Assembly: GCA_002682825.1 (NCBI GenBank)
Contig: NOKP01000030.1
Span: 195,924 to 259,923, forward strand
DNA from: Neonectria sp. B-13
Taxonomy: Eukaryota; Ascomycota; Sordariomycetes; Hypocreales; Nectriaceae
DNA length: 64,000 nucleotides
Reading direction: 5' to 3'
The position numbers and the translations under genes were made by a program. Positions 54,922 to 64,000 of this stretch are shown piece after piece; within the stretch, counting starts at the first letter, position 1; each line of letters begins with the position of its first letter. Under the pieces are notes generated by a model. That model did not search any database, was not told the DNA's origin, and saw only the letters and a program-made list of their open reading frames with translations.

Positions 54922-55925
54922 CTACTTTCCAAGATCCCCACTAACAAATACAACTAGTACGGCAGCATATCTAGAACGATTAGCAAAAGGTCTCTCGTCT
55001 GGTATATTTACTTACGCCGCAGTAGATCCAAACACTTCTGCTCGTCTGGCGTTGGTCAACAACCCAACACTTGCTGCAAAGAGTACGGTGAAAAGTGCAA
55101 TCAAGCCTAGCTTCAAATCATCCGACTTCGTCTTGTACAGGACAAGAATAGCGCCGATTAGCAGCAATGCTGCGACAACAGTAGTCAGATATGAGACGCA
55201 GGCCGATATCTTCTTGCCTGACGCATAGTCAACTAAAGAACCCGGCTTGGTTCCGCGTCCAGGAGTATCTTCCTCCTAATCTGGTTATAAGCTCAACTCC
55301 GCAAAAAAGAAATTTTCAGATCCTCACCTTAAAAAGAAAGCCAAAATAGTGTTGCGCAAACATTGTCAGCCTATCCGGAGGTTCTGCCGTGTATAAAACC
55401 ACCAAGTCGTTAGGATCATCGTATAGATCAGAGCTATGCCCGCCAAGCATAGGCCACTCTTTGCTCTCTTCGGGTCTTCCATGAAAGAAGTTGATTCGGA
55501 AAGCTTTCAACGTTTTCCTGTCTGGCGGCGGTATAGAATTAAGCGTGCTCTCAAACAGCATGGCTTCTCCTAGACAGCCATTAGCATCGTTCTGGCACCG
55601 GCTCGAGTCTCATACTGTAATCTTTCAACGTTGACCTGATTTGTTCTAGCAACTTCATACGATCTGAGTCCTTCTCATTTCTTGCCTTGTAATCTTCCCA
55701 GTTTCTCAAAGACGGTAAAGCCTCCCTGTTTTCCTGGTCTTCACGATCGTATGCGTCGAGTTTTACTTCCAGCTCTGCCAGTTCGCTTTGCAACACGAGC
55801 AAGTTCCTCGCTGCTACGCGGTTGAATCTTTTGAATATCGCAGATGTTCCATCTCTATCACTTGCAATAAAGTGGGCGAGAGATGGAAACCCATCCACGT
55901 AGAAGTTCGGCCTTTCCGTTTCCAT
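54922..55925 (-). CDS. DUF6594 fungal membrane protein
   Basis: Exons 55925-55616, 55569-55328, 55275-55016 and 54970-54922 give 286 residues, the normal length for this family. The N-terminus has the hallmark FPSLAHFIASDRDGTSAIFKRFNRVAARNLLVLQSELAELE, of which RNLLVLQSELAELE is the signature helix. The middle has RMKLLEQIRSTLKDYREAMLFE. The C-terminus has three hydrophobic segments (YLTTVVAALLLIGAILVLY, GLIALFTVLFAASVGLL and YAAVLVVFVSG), with the conserved ARRAEVFGSTAAYAAVLVVF joining them. The last intron is only 45 bp and the last exon 49 nt; splicing is needed to complete the third hydrophobic segment. DUF6594 proteins are abundant in filamentous ascomycetes, have no assigned activity, and often sit among incompatibility-type genes. 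Divergent from the retropepsin-finger gene. Confidence 0.88.
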
Positions 55926-56410
55926 GTCTTTGCAAGTACTGGTCCCGGAAGCCTCGTGGAGTTGAGGTTAGGTGTAGTGGCTGTCACTTTGCTGGAGGGA
56001 ATAGCGGGTTTCTGTGTGTTTCGTGACTGCTATCACTCGGATGATTGAACCAGGCCTTCAGGGGGGGTCTTCTTTTTCCGCCTCAAGAGGTTGTATTGTT
56101 CTCTGACGCGACATACATGAAGCGATGGGGCTAAGAATCAGGCTGTGTGCGACATAACACCTCACGTGCACTTATGCATGTATCTATGCTTACAGATCTG
56201 AGAGCCTAACGAGATGCATTGCCACGTGCAGGTGCCTGATTGGCAACAAATGTAATTTCGAGATGACTTCACCTCCGCGTTTGTATTGCCTAGTGAGTGG
56301 CTTGGCCATTGGCTGGTAGTTGATTGTCCCATTTTTATCCCAGCTCCTTCAACTTTACCTCTTTCAACCCCAAGAACGCACAGCTTTGAGCCCAAAGACT
56401 CAAAGGCTCG
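55926..56410. promoter_or_regulatory. Divergent promoter region, DUF6594 / retropepsin-finger gene
   Basis: A 485-bp region separates the two start codons. No gene or clear core element is seen; expression of the two genes may be linked. Confidence 0.4.
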
Positions 56411-58496
56411 ATGGAATACTACGACCCCGACGAAGTCATACCTCGCGCGTCGCCGCTGCTTGTGCCGGTTCGGCCCATGTTGGAGCCGGACCCGCTCGAC
56501 TGGGGAAGTGACGACGAAACGGATTTTGAGGACGTCATCGGTACCGTGAGTCTGCTCTCTTCCAAGTTTCTGGTTAAGAATGTTGTTTATGTACGGATTT
56601 TGAAAACTAATTAAATGATCTTTATAGGACGCGCCATGGAGCCCAGCTCTTCGAGATCGAAAACGACCACACGGACAGGATGACAACATACAGCCGAGCC
56701 TGCGCACGAAGAAGAACCGAAATAAAGCAAGTTGGAAAGACGGAGCTCTTGTACATCAGATGGATCCTAGGCGTGGTTGGACTGTGGCAGCTGAGGCGGC
56801 ACGAATGCATTTGCCATTCAATGAATTGGACGACTCAAACATGATTGAAATTCTCAGTCTCGAACAAGTCGCAAACGATGCACCCCAGACTTTGGAGACC
56901 CAACGTTTAAGGAGAAGACGAAAACGATTTGCTCTTCCTTTACTGGTTGCTCGTCCTGCAGGTATATTCACGGAGGTCTTGGCATGTCCGGACAGCGGTT
57001 CCGACGAGAACATCATATCTTTGGAGCTGGTAAACAACTTGGGACTAAAGATAGAGCAGACCAACGATGAACCAAGGCAATTCTCAGTCGCTAATGGGAA
57101 GATTGTCACAGCAGTCGGCCAAGTCTCTACCAGGTGCACCTTTTCTATCGGCACCCCTTCAACTTCGGATCTTGAGTGTATTTTACACGTATTCAACACC
57201 CTGGCCGTTCCCTTGATCATGGGCGTCGATTTCTTGCAGCAGACGGAGACCTTGAGCAAGCATAGAGACCGGCTTGTCGAGAAACTCGTTCCTGCTATGC
57301 AGACACTAAGAGTGAACAGTGTAGGAAGACCAAAGCGAAGCTTAATCTGCCGGCTTGGCACTTACGTGGGTTGTGCCACCGTCGATACTGGATCAGATCT
57401 GGATCTCATCAGTCCCGCATTTGCGAAGTCGAGAGCTTACAAGATCAAGCCTGCATTTGAGCAAGTCGAGTTCGCAGACTGTAGCGTCGGCTACACTTCC
57501 GGTGTTATCAAGACTTCGTTCGTCGTGGGAAATGTCAATTCCGTAGGATTTTATCCGCGTGGGGAAGCAATTGACCTCAACCTCTTCATTCTGGACAACC
57601 TCAACGCAGACATCATTGTTGGCCAAGACACCATCGAGACCCTAGATGTTTTCAACCTACACAACGAATCGCTCGTTCCTAGCGTTGCTCGGCTAGGAGA
57701 GTCAGACGTCAATATCATCCGACACATAGGAAGGCTAGAGCAGGGCGTTGCAAAGCTGTGGAAAAGAATCAAGAGCGGATTTGGCGACAACCCATTTGGT
57801 AGGTCCAATGACTTTTTGAAGCGAGAATTCCGTGGTGCTGACTGCATATTAGATTCTGTGACTGGCGCTGTAGCCCAAGTTGATTTAGATCAACGAGAAA
57901 ATGCTCGACGAGAGCGCGAGCGGGTTAGAATCAGGAAGCTCTCCGGGTCTGCCAAAGAACGAGCTCAAGAGTTCGAAGACGTGGCTATCCAAACTTATGA
58001 AAGCGAAAGGCAAAAGCGCCTTTCATCTCCCTCTAAGTCCAGGGAGTCTCTCCCCTCCCTTCAAAGTATCTTGGGAGACATGAGAGATTTGCCACTATTT
58101 CCTTTTCCTGCTCCTCCTTCTCCTCCTGGTTATTCTCGTCGTTCTCGTCGTTCTTCTTTATGTGTTCCTTCCCCTTTGAGTAAATGTAGCAGTAGTGAAA
58201 CCGTCGGGACTGTAGGCACCGATGCTTCCACGCCTGCTACATCGTCCTCCGTTACCGATCGCGTGATTAATGACGGAATCACCAAGCATGAGGCTGTTCA
58301 AGGCGCATATGTCTGCACCTTTACTGGATGCACAGCTCCACCCTTTCAGACTCAGTATCTTCTCAACTCTCACGTCAGTGTGCACTCATTAGCACGGCCG
58401 CATTTTTGTCCGGTGGGAGGGTGCCCAAGAAGCGAAGGAGGGAAAGGCTTTAAGCGCAAGAACGAAATGATCAGGCATGGCCTGGTTCACGAATGA
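56411..58496 (+). CDS. Tandem retropepsin-like aspartic protease domains with C-terminal C2H2 fingers
   Basis: Exons 56411-56545 and 56628-58496 (phase 0) give 667 residues with no internal damage. Order of parts: acidic N-terminus (residues 1-45); a basic cluster RLRRRRKRF at about 138-146, a possible nuclear signal; first retropepsin-like unit with DSGS at 167-170 (EVLACPDSGSDENIISLEL) and the closing LIMGVDFL at about 241-248; second unit with DTGS at 298-301 (GCATVDTGSDLDLISPAF) and DIIVGQDTI at about 373-381; a charged coiled region (QRENARRERERVRIRK, near 468-480); a Ser/Pro-rich linker; two zinc fingers, C608-x4-C613-x13-H627-x3-H631 and C639-x4-C644-x17-H662-x3-H666. Each DxGS plus hydrophobic-Gly-x-Asp pair is the retropepsin pattern. 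No Gag, reverse transcriptase or integrase is nearby, so it looks like a host gene. Catalysis is inferred, not shown. Confidence 0.82.
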
Positions 58497-59303
58497 CCTG
58501 GCTACGTCTGTTCATTCTGCCCTGAGAGCGAGCAAATTGACCGAGGACCTTATAATATCTCGAGTCTAACAGTTGCAATACTTTAGGCATGTCCGTGTAC
58601 ACTACGCTGATAGGGTAAGGATGATCCGCTTCTTCGTGAAGTACTGGCTCAACGTCCTGAAGGCATGGACAGGGGAAGACGAAGAAGAGGTCCACCCTCC
58701 TAGTTTTTTATAGTTTTGCCCGAGGTACAGATGGGGTTTTCAGGTTTTGGGATTAGATCGTCAAGTTGTGGCTGTGAGTCTGTAATGTGGGTTCTTCGTC
58801 TCAACGGAGGAAGTTTCAGGAATCCAGGACCAATATTTGAACATTTTATTGCACAATAGCGACTTTTGTTAAAATACTTAAAAGACTGAATCTTCTTGGA
58901 TATTTTGGATCCTGGCCGTCACCGGTCAAACCTAGCTAGAAACCGGTGAGGCAAATTAACCTTGTGGCTGGCTGCGGGTGGAGAGCTGCAGGGGACAGAA
59001 ACATAATCATACGCACAGTCCTTCATAGCAAACAGAAGCAAGCTGCTGCCTGCTCCTGTTGTTTTCTGTTGTTTGTCCTCTTTTCAAGTGGTACCTCGGT
59101 GTACATCTACTTCCGTATTTCCTAATTCCATCCCGCCCCGCCCCCGTCACCATTCACCACCCGCAGAGCCTCGCCTCGTCATAAGCCGGGATAGGTCGCA
59201 CCTCGCATCCTCACTCCTCACATCATCTGATCCCGCCTCAGTCACGAAACGCGTCAGCCGTCAAACCGCCGCGAGTAACCAAGCACATCCCGGGGCCTAG
59301 AGT
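58497..59303. other. Intergenic, promoter of the amidase gene
   Basis: No gene is supported. The last 250 bp are C/T-rich leader-like sequence before the amidase start. Confidence 0.4.
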
Positions 59304-61375
59304 ATGCAACACCGCTTGCTTTCTGTCCTTGCGCTTTGTATCCTTGTCTACTGGGCTTCGTCCAAGTCCTTCGCCATCTACAGCTCGCATCGTACCTCCT
59401 CGCCACTCACTATGCCCGGCAAACTTGGCTTGGATGTGCTTAGCGCGTCGGCCGCTGATCTCCGCCGGCTTTTAGAAGCCGGTGAAACCACCACCGTCGA
59501 CCTCGTCAACATCTACATCCAGCAGATTGCGAAGCATAACCACCAAGGCCTGAAGCTCAACGCCGTCATTTCCACCCTCCCAACCATCTCCGCCATCGCC
59601 CAAGCCAAGGCCTTGGATAAGGAGAGAGCTACGACTGGCCCTAGATCGAGACTCCATGGCATCCCCATTATCCTTAAGGCGAGTTCCTTATGGATTGCAT
59701 GCATCATTAGCCTATTGCTAGTTGGGAGTGTAGTAGGTAACGTTTCCGAAGAGCTCACATGCTGATACTCTATCGTAGGACATCATCGTCACTGGCTCAT
59801 TCGGGTTGGAGACGACTTCTGGATCCTTTGCTTTGAAGGGCCTCAAGACTACCAAAGATGCTACCATTGCGACCTTGCTGAAGCAGGCTGGGTGCATCAT
59901 CATTGGAAAATCCAACCTCTCGGTACGTTAATCCCGGCGGCACCGCTAAGCTGCAGAGCCTTCATTAACATGCCGGAATACTTAGGAATGGGCCAACTCC
60001 AAAGGTGTGGGAGTCACTAGCGGCTGGTCTGCGGTGGGAGGTCAAGTATGATAGTCGTTGACATTTGCACGCGCTTCGCTAACTTGATGTAGACATATTC
60101 GCCATACGTGGAGGGCGGCATTGATCCAAAGGATAGGTGGATGGGTCACAGCGTCAGTAGTCAGCAGATCGACGACTTGCAAGAGACTCCTAATTGAACT
60201 TTCTTTACAGACTCCAGCTGGGTCCTCATCCGGCTCGGCTGTTGCAACAGCGGCAGGTTTCGCCCCCGTCTGCATCGGAACTGAAGCAGACGGTTCCATC
60301 GTGCAGCCTGCCATCCGCGCCGCTCTCTACAGTATTAAGGGAACTGTCGGAGACGTTGACATGTTTGGGACACAGTCGGGCGGAGCAGCATTTGATAGTG
60401 CCGGGCCAATTGCCAAGACTCCCGAGGACTGCGCAGATTTCATGGACGTGCTCCTCCCTGGACGGGACTTTCGGTCACATCTCAAGAAATCATGGAAGGG
60501 AATTGGAATCGCCTATCTCAACTATGACACCTGGCAGTTTCCTGATGCCGTTTGCGAGAAAACGCCGGCCTTTGATGAGCCACATGTCAGTTCAGTTGCC
60601 GACCCATCCAAAACGCAGACTAATTGGTAGCAGAAATTGAGCATGGAGGAAGCCATGAGAAAGGCAGAAAGTCTTGGGGCCAAGGTGACTCTCAATGCTC
60701 CGCTGATGACTATCGCAAACATCACGGAGTCGTACAAAACCGTTGGGCAGGGCCAAATTGCCAGTATGTACCAAAGACATTTATCTCACCTGTGATAAAT
60801 TCTTATGTATGTCGTTTTACAGGACACCAACTCGCCCCAAGCATAAAGAAGTATCTTGCCCTGTTCGATGAACCTGGCATGAAAACACTGGCAGACGTTG
60901 TCGAGTTCAATCGGCGACATGCCTCCACAGAGCTTCCGCCAGGTGAGTCGGGCTCATTCATTCCGTTTCCGATCATTCTATATACTAATGAAAGCTACTA
61001 GACCATCCAAACCAGGAGGTGCTCGAAAACGGATTGAAGGACGATATGTCCGACGATGAGTATAATCAGGGCCTGAAACACCTTCGTCAAAGCGTGCGAG
61101 ATGCCGTGGAATTGTTATTGAAAGAAACCGGGGCGGATGTCATCATGGCATCTGGCGAGTCTCTGCTGCCTTCCATCGCAGCAACTGCAGGTTATCCCAT
61201 TGCGAGCGTCCCTCTAGGGTTCTCAGATCACAACGGGAGACCTTTTGGCATGGAAATCATGGCGCGAAACGGGCAGGAAGGAAAGTTGTTTGAAATCATG
61301 TCGGCGTGGGAAGCCACATTCCCGGAGTGTAGACGATCCCCTCCATTGCTGGTGAACTGGACCTCGAACCTGTGA
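59304..61375 (+). CDS. Amidase-signature family amidase, membrane-anchored or secreted
   Basis: Hydrolyses amides by the Ser-cisSer-Lys mechanism. Exons 59304-59678, 59779-59922, 59986-60045, 60093-60152, 60211-60585, 60631-60763, 60823-60942 and 61002-61375 give 546 residues. The N-terminus MQHRLLSVLALCILVYWA is a signal peptide or anchor. Catalytic residues: Lys125 (HGIPIILK, last codon of exon 1), cis-Ser218 in TPAGSSSGSAVA and nucleophile Ser242 in GTEADGSIVQPA. Other family segments: AGCIIIGKSNLSEWAN, SAGPIAKTPEDCADFMDVL, and the C-terminal YPIASVPLGFSDHNGRPFGMEI. The first intron begins GC (aag|gcgagt) and ends AG, a rare but recognised splice class; all other introns are GT-AG. VKDNI of most members is LKDII here. 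Substrate unknown. Confidence 0.9.
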
Positions 61376-61978
61376 GAGGCGCGGGTTGAAGCAACACAAA
61401 TGAGGTGATAGAGAGTAGAGATTCCCTTTTGATGAAAACTTCGGGATCCTCTGATGAGTTGAATATGAGATTGTCTCAGTTGCCTTAGATTGGGACAAGG
61501 CTGCAATCAGATGAACGTAGGCAATTTGCGACTGGTAATATCTTATTGACATTGGGTGATGTAAACCCCCCTACCAGGTGGCTTGCAGGTGTGTAATTCG
61601 TAGACTAATGAGGAGAGCAAACTTACTGTACTTGTGATCAGGTGGTAATTGGCCTATGTCAGAGGCTTGCGGCACTCAAGCACATGGTCGATGGTTGAGG
61701 TTGCCGCCTTTCTAGCGCTGAGGCTGAAAATTGCACATTCAATACGGTAAGCGGCTGGCGCCCCATTGTCTTCACAGGCCGTCCACTGGCCTACGTGAGG
61801 TGAGTTATAACCCCGTGTGACCCCAAGTGATGATCAGCATATTCCATTTCTTATGTGACCGGTCTTGTTTAGCCATTTTTCGTATGACCAGAAGCAGCTA
61901 TCCGTGACTCCATTCTCCCTCTGTACGCCAGCGATATGGGCTATCCTGCAGTCCTCGCCAAATGGTTGCAAAATCGCC
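61376..61978. other. Intergenic, upstream of the membrane protein gene
   Basis: About 600 bp with no supported gene. An in-frame ATG at 61865 could extend the next gene upstream, but the sequence there is not protein-like. Confidence 0.35.
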
Positions 61979-63415
61979 ATGGACACGCACTACCACAGCA
62001 GCGGTTACATCAGTCATACCATCCGACCTTTGGTAGGTTCTATTTTAACAAATGAACCCACTTACTGACATATGTGAGCCCTCCCAGCTCCCAAGTCATC
62101 GGCACTTTTGAAGGCGCTCTATGATACCGACGACACAAGCATCCAAGCACTGGAAAACGATACGGGTGCCTACTACGAGTGGTACATTAACTTTCTTCAA
62201 TACCGATTCAACAATGTCCCATTCGATTTGAAGGACATTGGCAGCAACCGAGCCTCTCTTTCACAGCATATCACCTTCACAGACTTTTGTGCCATTGCAA
62301 CGGAGCTATGCAGAGAACTGTCGAGATGCAATCACCCTGGAATAGAGGAGCTGGCTCGCTCCCTAGTCTCGAAGGGGCTTGTGACCAACGACCAAAACTG
62401 TCTCATCAAGGTCCAGCATTTGGTCTTTCACACGATCGGAGTTGCGTCCTCTCTCTATATACCTTTCTCTACTTTTGACGAGGAGAAGTTGATGATAGAG
62501 GCCCCGCAAACAGCGTCAAGCCGGCGCCGTGTCTCCGATACATGGCTGATTACCCAGCAACCGATCAGCCATGCGACAGGATCGATGGTTGATGCCATGC
62601 GGTACTTCAGCACCACCAAAGGACCACTGTCATACCTGGACGACTCGTTTGCTCAGTTGGGGGTGGTCAACACGCTGGTGGCTTCGAACCTGAGCGACCA
62701 TACCCTCTCCAAGCTTGGAGATATTAAAATAATCTGGGTTGACTCTGTCTGCATGCACTTGGAGCTGAACCGCAGGGACAAAACGCTATTGTTGTTTCGG
62801 TATCCGTCACTTTGTGCTATGATGTCACAACGCCCGAATCAAACAATATTTCTTGACCGGTAAGAGTATCAATGTTGCCGCATTCTTTTGATTACTTTGC
62901 TTACCGCAACAAGCTTGTTCGAGAATTTCTTCAGTTCCGTCGATAAAGACACTCAAAAGCCCTCTCCGTCTGGCGAATTCTACCGGGAGGTCCTCCTGAC
63001 CTACCGTCTAATCTTCGGCCAGCACAAGCGGTCATGGAAAATGTGTAAAAAGGAAGGGGTTGTGTCCACGGAAGATATGGATGCCGACCCCCTATTACAT
63101 CGCCTCTGCTGTCAGTCCTGGGAAGATGAGCCTGTCTATGATGAGATTGAAGCTTCAGCAACGAGGAGTCTGTACTTAGCTCATCCGGACTTTGTCTTTT
63201 TTGGCGAGAGGTTGATAGCCCTCCAGGAGTATACGAGGCTATTAGAGCCGCATGACTGGAGGACTCTCTACCACGACCGGCGTGACATCAACAGGTTCTG
63301 CACAATTTGGGCGGCAATTGCTTTCGGCGTCGTTACTTTGGTTTTAGCTCTATTAGGGCTCGCACTTGCCGCTGCCCAAGTCGCTGGGACATTCAAACCT
63401 TCTGGTGGAGAATAA
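61979..63415 (+). CDS. Conserved fungal protein with C-terminal membrane segment, function unknown
   Basis: Main exons end at 62859 and run 62914-63415, joined by a 54-bp GT-AG intron (LDR|LFENFFSSVDKD). A first exon from ATG 61979 (MDTHYHSSGYISHTIRPL) is needed because the frame at 62108 has no ATG; the first intron has either donor 62033 with acceptor at 62095 or donor 62037 with acceptor at 62087, so that junction is uncertain. The protein is about 435 residues. It has a central globular part (SLYIPFSTFDEEKLMIEAP, IIWVDSVCMHLELNRRDKTLLLFRYPSLC) and the segment FYREVLLTYRLIFGQHKRSWKM, then FVFFGERLIALQEYTR, DWRTLYHDRRDINRFC and one membrane helix (IWAAIAFGVVTLVLALLGLALAAAQV). This order recurs in uncharacterised proteins of filamentous fungi. 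No enzymatic motif is visible. Confidence 0.75.
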
Positions 63416-63622
63416 ACTTTAGATAATGAGATGAGTGTGGGGAGCGCGATAACCATTATTGCTCTTAGTATTTACATTAGCATAGTATTATTCATATCAT
63501 GATCTTTATGTGAACTACTTTTGTTACTTTTATCCGTCGCAGAGGATATCAACTAGAGCCAGAAGATCTCGAAGCTTTCTAGATGACACAGTTATTCATT
63601 GTGTATATGAACACTACAACAC

Positions 63623-64000
63623 TTAAGTCTGACATGCTTCCTCGAAGCTTGGAAGAATCTCGTAATGATCCGCCTGTTTGGATCCACCTCGCATCACTAT
63701 CTGAAGAGGTACCCTCAACTCCAGACTCTGGCCGCCAACATGAATATTTAGATGAACACAATACGCCCGTGATATCCTGGGAAAATGGAACGTTGGGATG
63801 AAAGTCCGAGTTGATATGGGCAACTCAAAGGAAACCTCCAAACTTGTCGAATAAAAAGGAAGGAATGGTGCCTCAGCAGCAAGCTTATCCTCCAAAAGAG
63901 ACCCATGTTCTTTCCATGAGCCGCTGTGAACTGAATTGGCCTCTACTGGAACCCGAAACGAGAAAGGCGTTCCCGATGACCCCAAATTTGGGAATTCTTT
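63623..64000 (-). CDS. Arrestin-like protein, C-terminal part (runs off the right edge)
   Basis: The minus-strand frame is open from the window edge to a stop at 63623, covering about 125 residues. It aligns with the C-terminal half of the arrestin-like protein at 52343-53626: TFIPTFHFPRISRAYCVHLNIHVGG here against TFLPTFHTCLISRTYSVHLSLSIG there, then LELRVPLQIV against VDLVVPLQVA, and both end in a short acidic tail (EILPSFEEA against DELPGFDAA). It is therefore a second, diverged family member. The N-terminal domain lies outside the window, so completeness cannot be judged. Confidence 0.75.
   Translation of the reverse strand, partial: KEFPNLGSSGTPFSFRVPVEANSVHSGSWKEHGSLLEDKLAAEAPFLPFYSTSLEVSFELPISTRTFIPTFHFPRISRAYCVHLNIHVGGQSLELRVPLQIVMRGGSKQADHYEILPSFEEACQT

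Overview
The window is nuclear DNA of a filamentous ascomycete, most likely a Sordariomycete and probably Hypocreales. Genes carry many short GT-AG introns of about 45-75 bp, and the inventory is typically fungal: Zn2Cys6 regulators, a PTR peptide transporter, a Dfg5/Dcw1 mannanase, DUF6594, NACHT-WD40 remnants and CorA-like proteins. The order assignment is inferred from protein style only. The window contains a 100-base N run (18531-18630).

Left part (1-13.5 kb): a PTR oligopeptide transporter entering from the left edge; an aldo-keto reductase divergent from a Zn2Cys6 regulator; an aminoglycoside-phosphotransferase-like pseudogene with three in-frame stops; an intact CorA-like membrane protein with a 15-nt micro-exon; a large frameshifted pseudogene; and an NmrA-type NAD(P)-binding protein.

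Middle (13.5-31 kb): a gene-poor, decayed compartment. It holds two diverged copies of a ~260-bp dispersed repeat, fragments of degenerate reading frames, short tandem repeats and a split inverted repeat. Four genes look intact or interrupted only by the sequencing gap: a small cysteine-rich secreted protein (broken by the gap), a Ure2-like glutathione S-transferase and a regulator joining two zinc fingers to a Zn2Cys6 cluster are the clear ones, and nothing else in this stretch is convincingly whole. Two enzyme genes are dead: a Hod-like cofactor-free dioxygenase and a carboxylesterase that has lost its nucleophile segment.

Right part (31-64 kb): a mostly healthy block. In order: a short-chain reductase; a Zn2Cys6 regulator divergent from a secreted PAF-acetylhydrolase-like hydrolase; a SRPBCC protein; cytosolic glutamyl-tRNA synthetase; a conserved small secreted protein; a scrambled NACHT-WD40 (HET-E type) pseudogene; a GH76 mannanase; an arrestin-like protein; a DUF6594 membrane protein divergent from an unusual protein with two retropepsin-like domains and two C2H2 fingers; a secreted or anchored amidase with a GC-AG intron; a conserved fungal membrane protein; and the end of a second arrestin-like gene.

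The most unusual object is the tandem retropepsin plus zinc-finger protein at 56.4-58.5 kb. Exon boundaries were derived by hand from splice sites and reading-frame continuity; for the spliced genes listed the joined length is a multiple of three except where a junction is flagged as uncertain.
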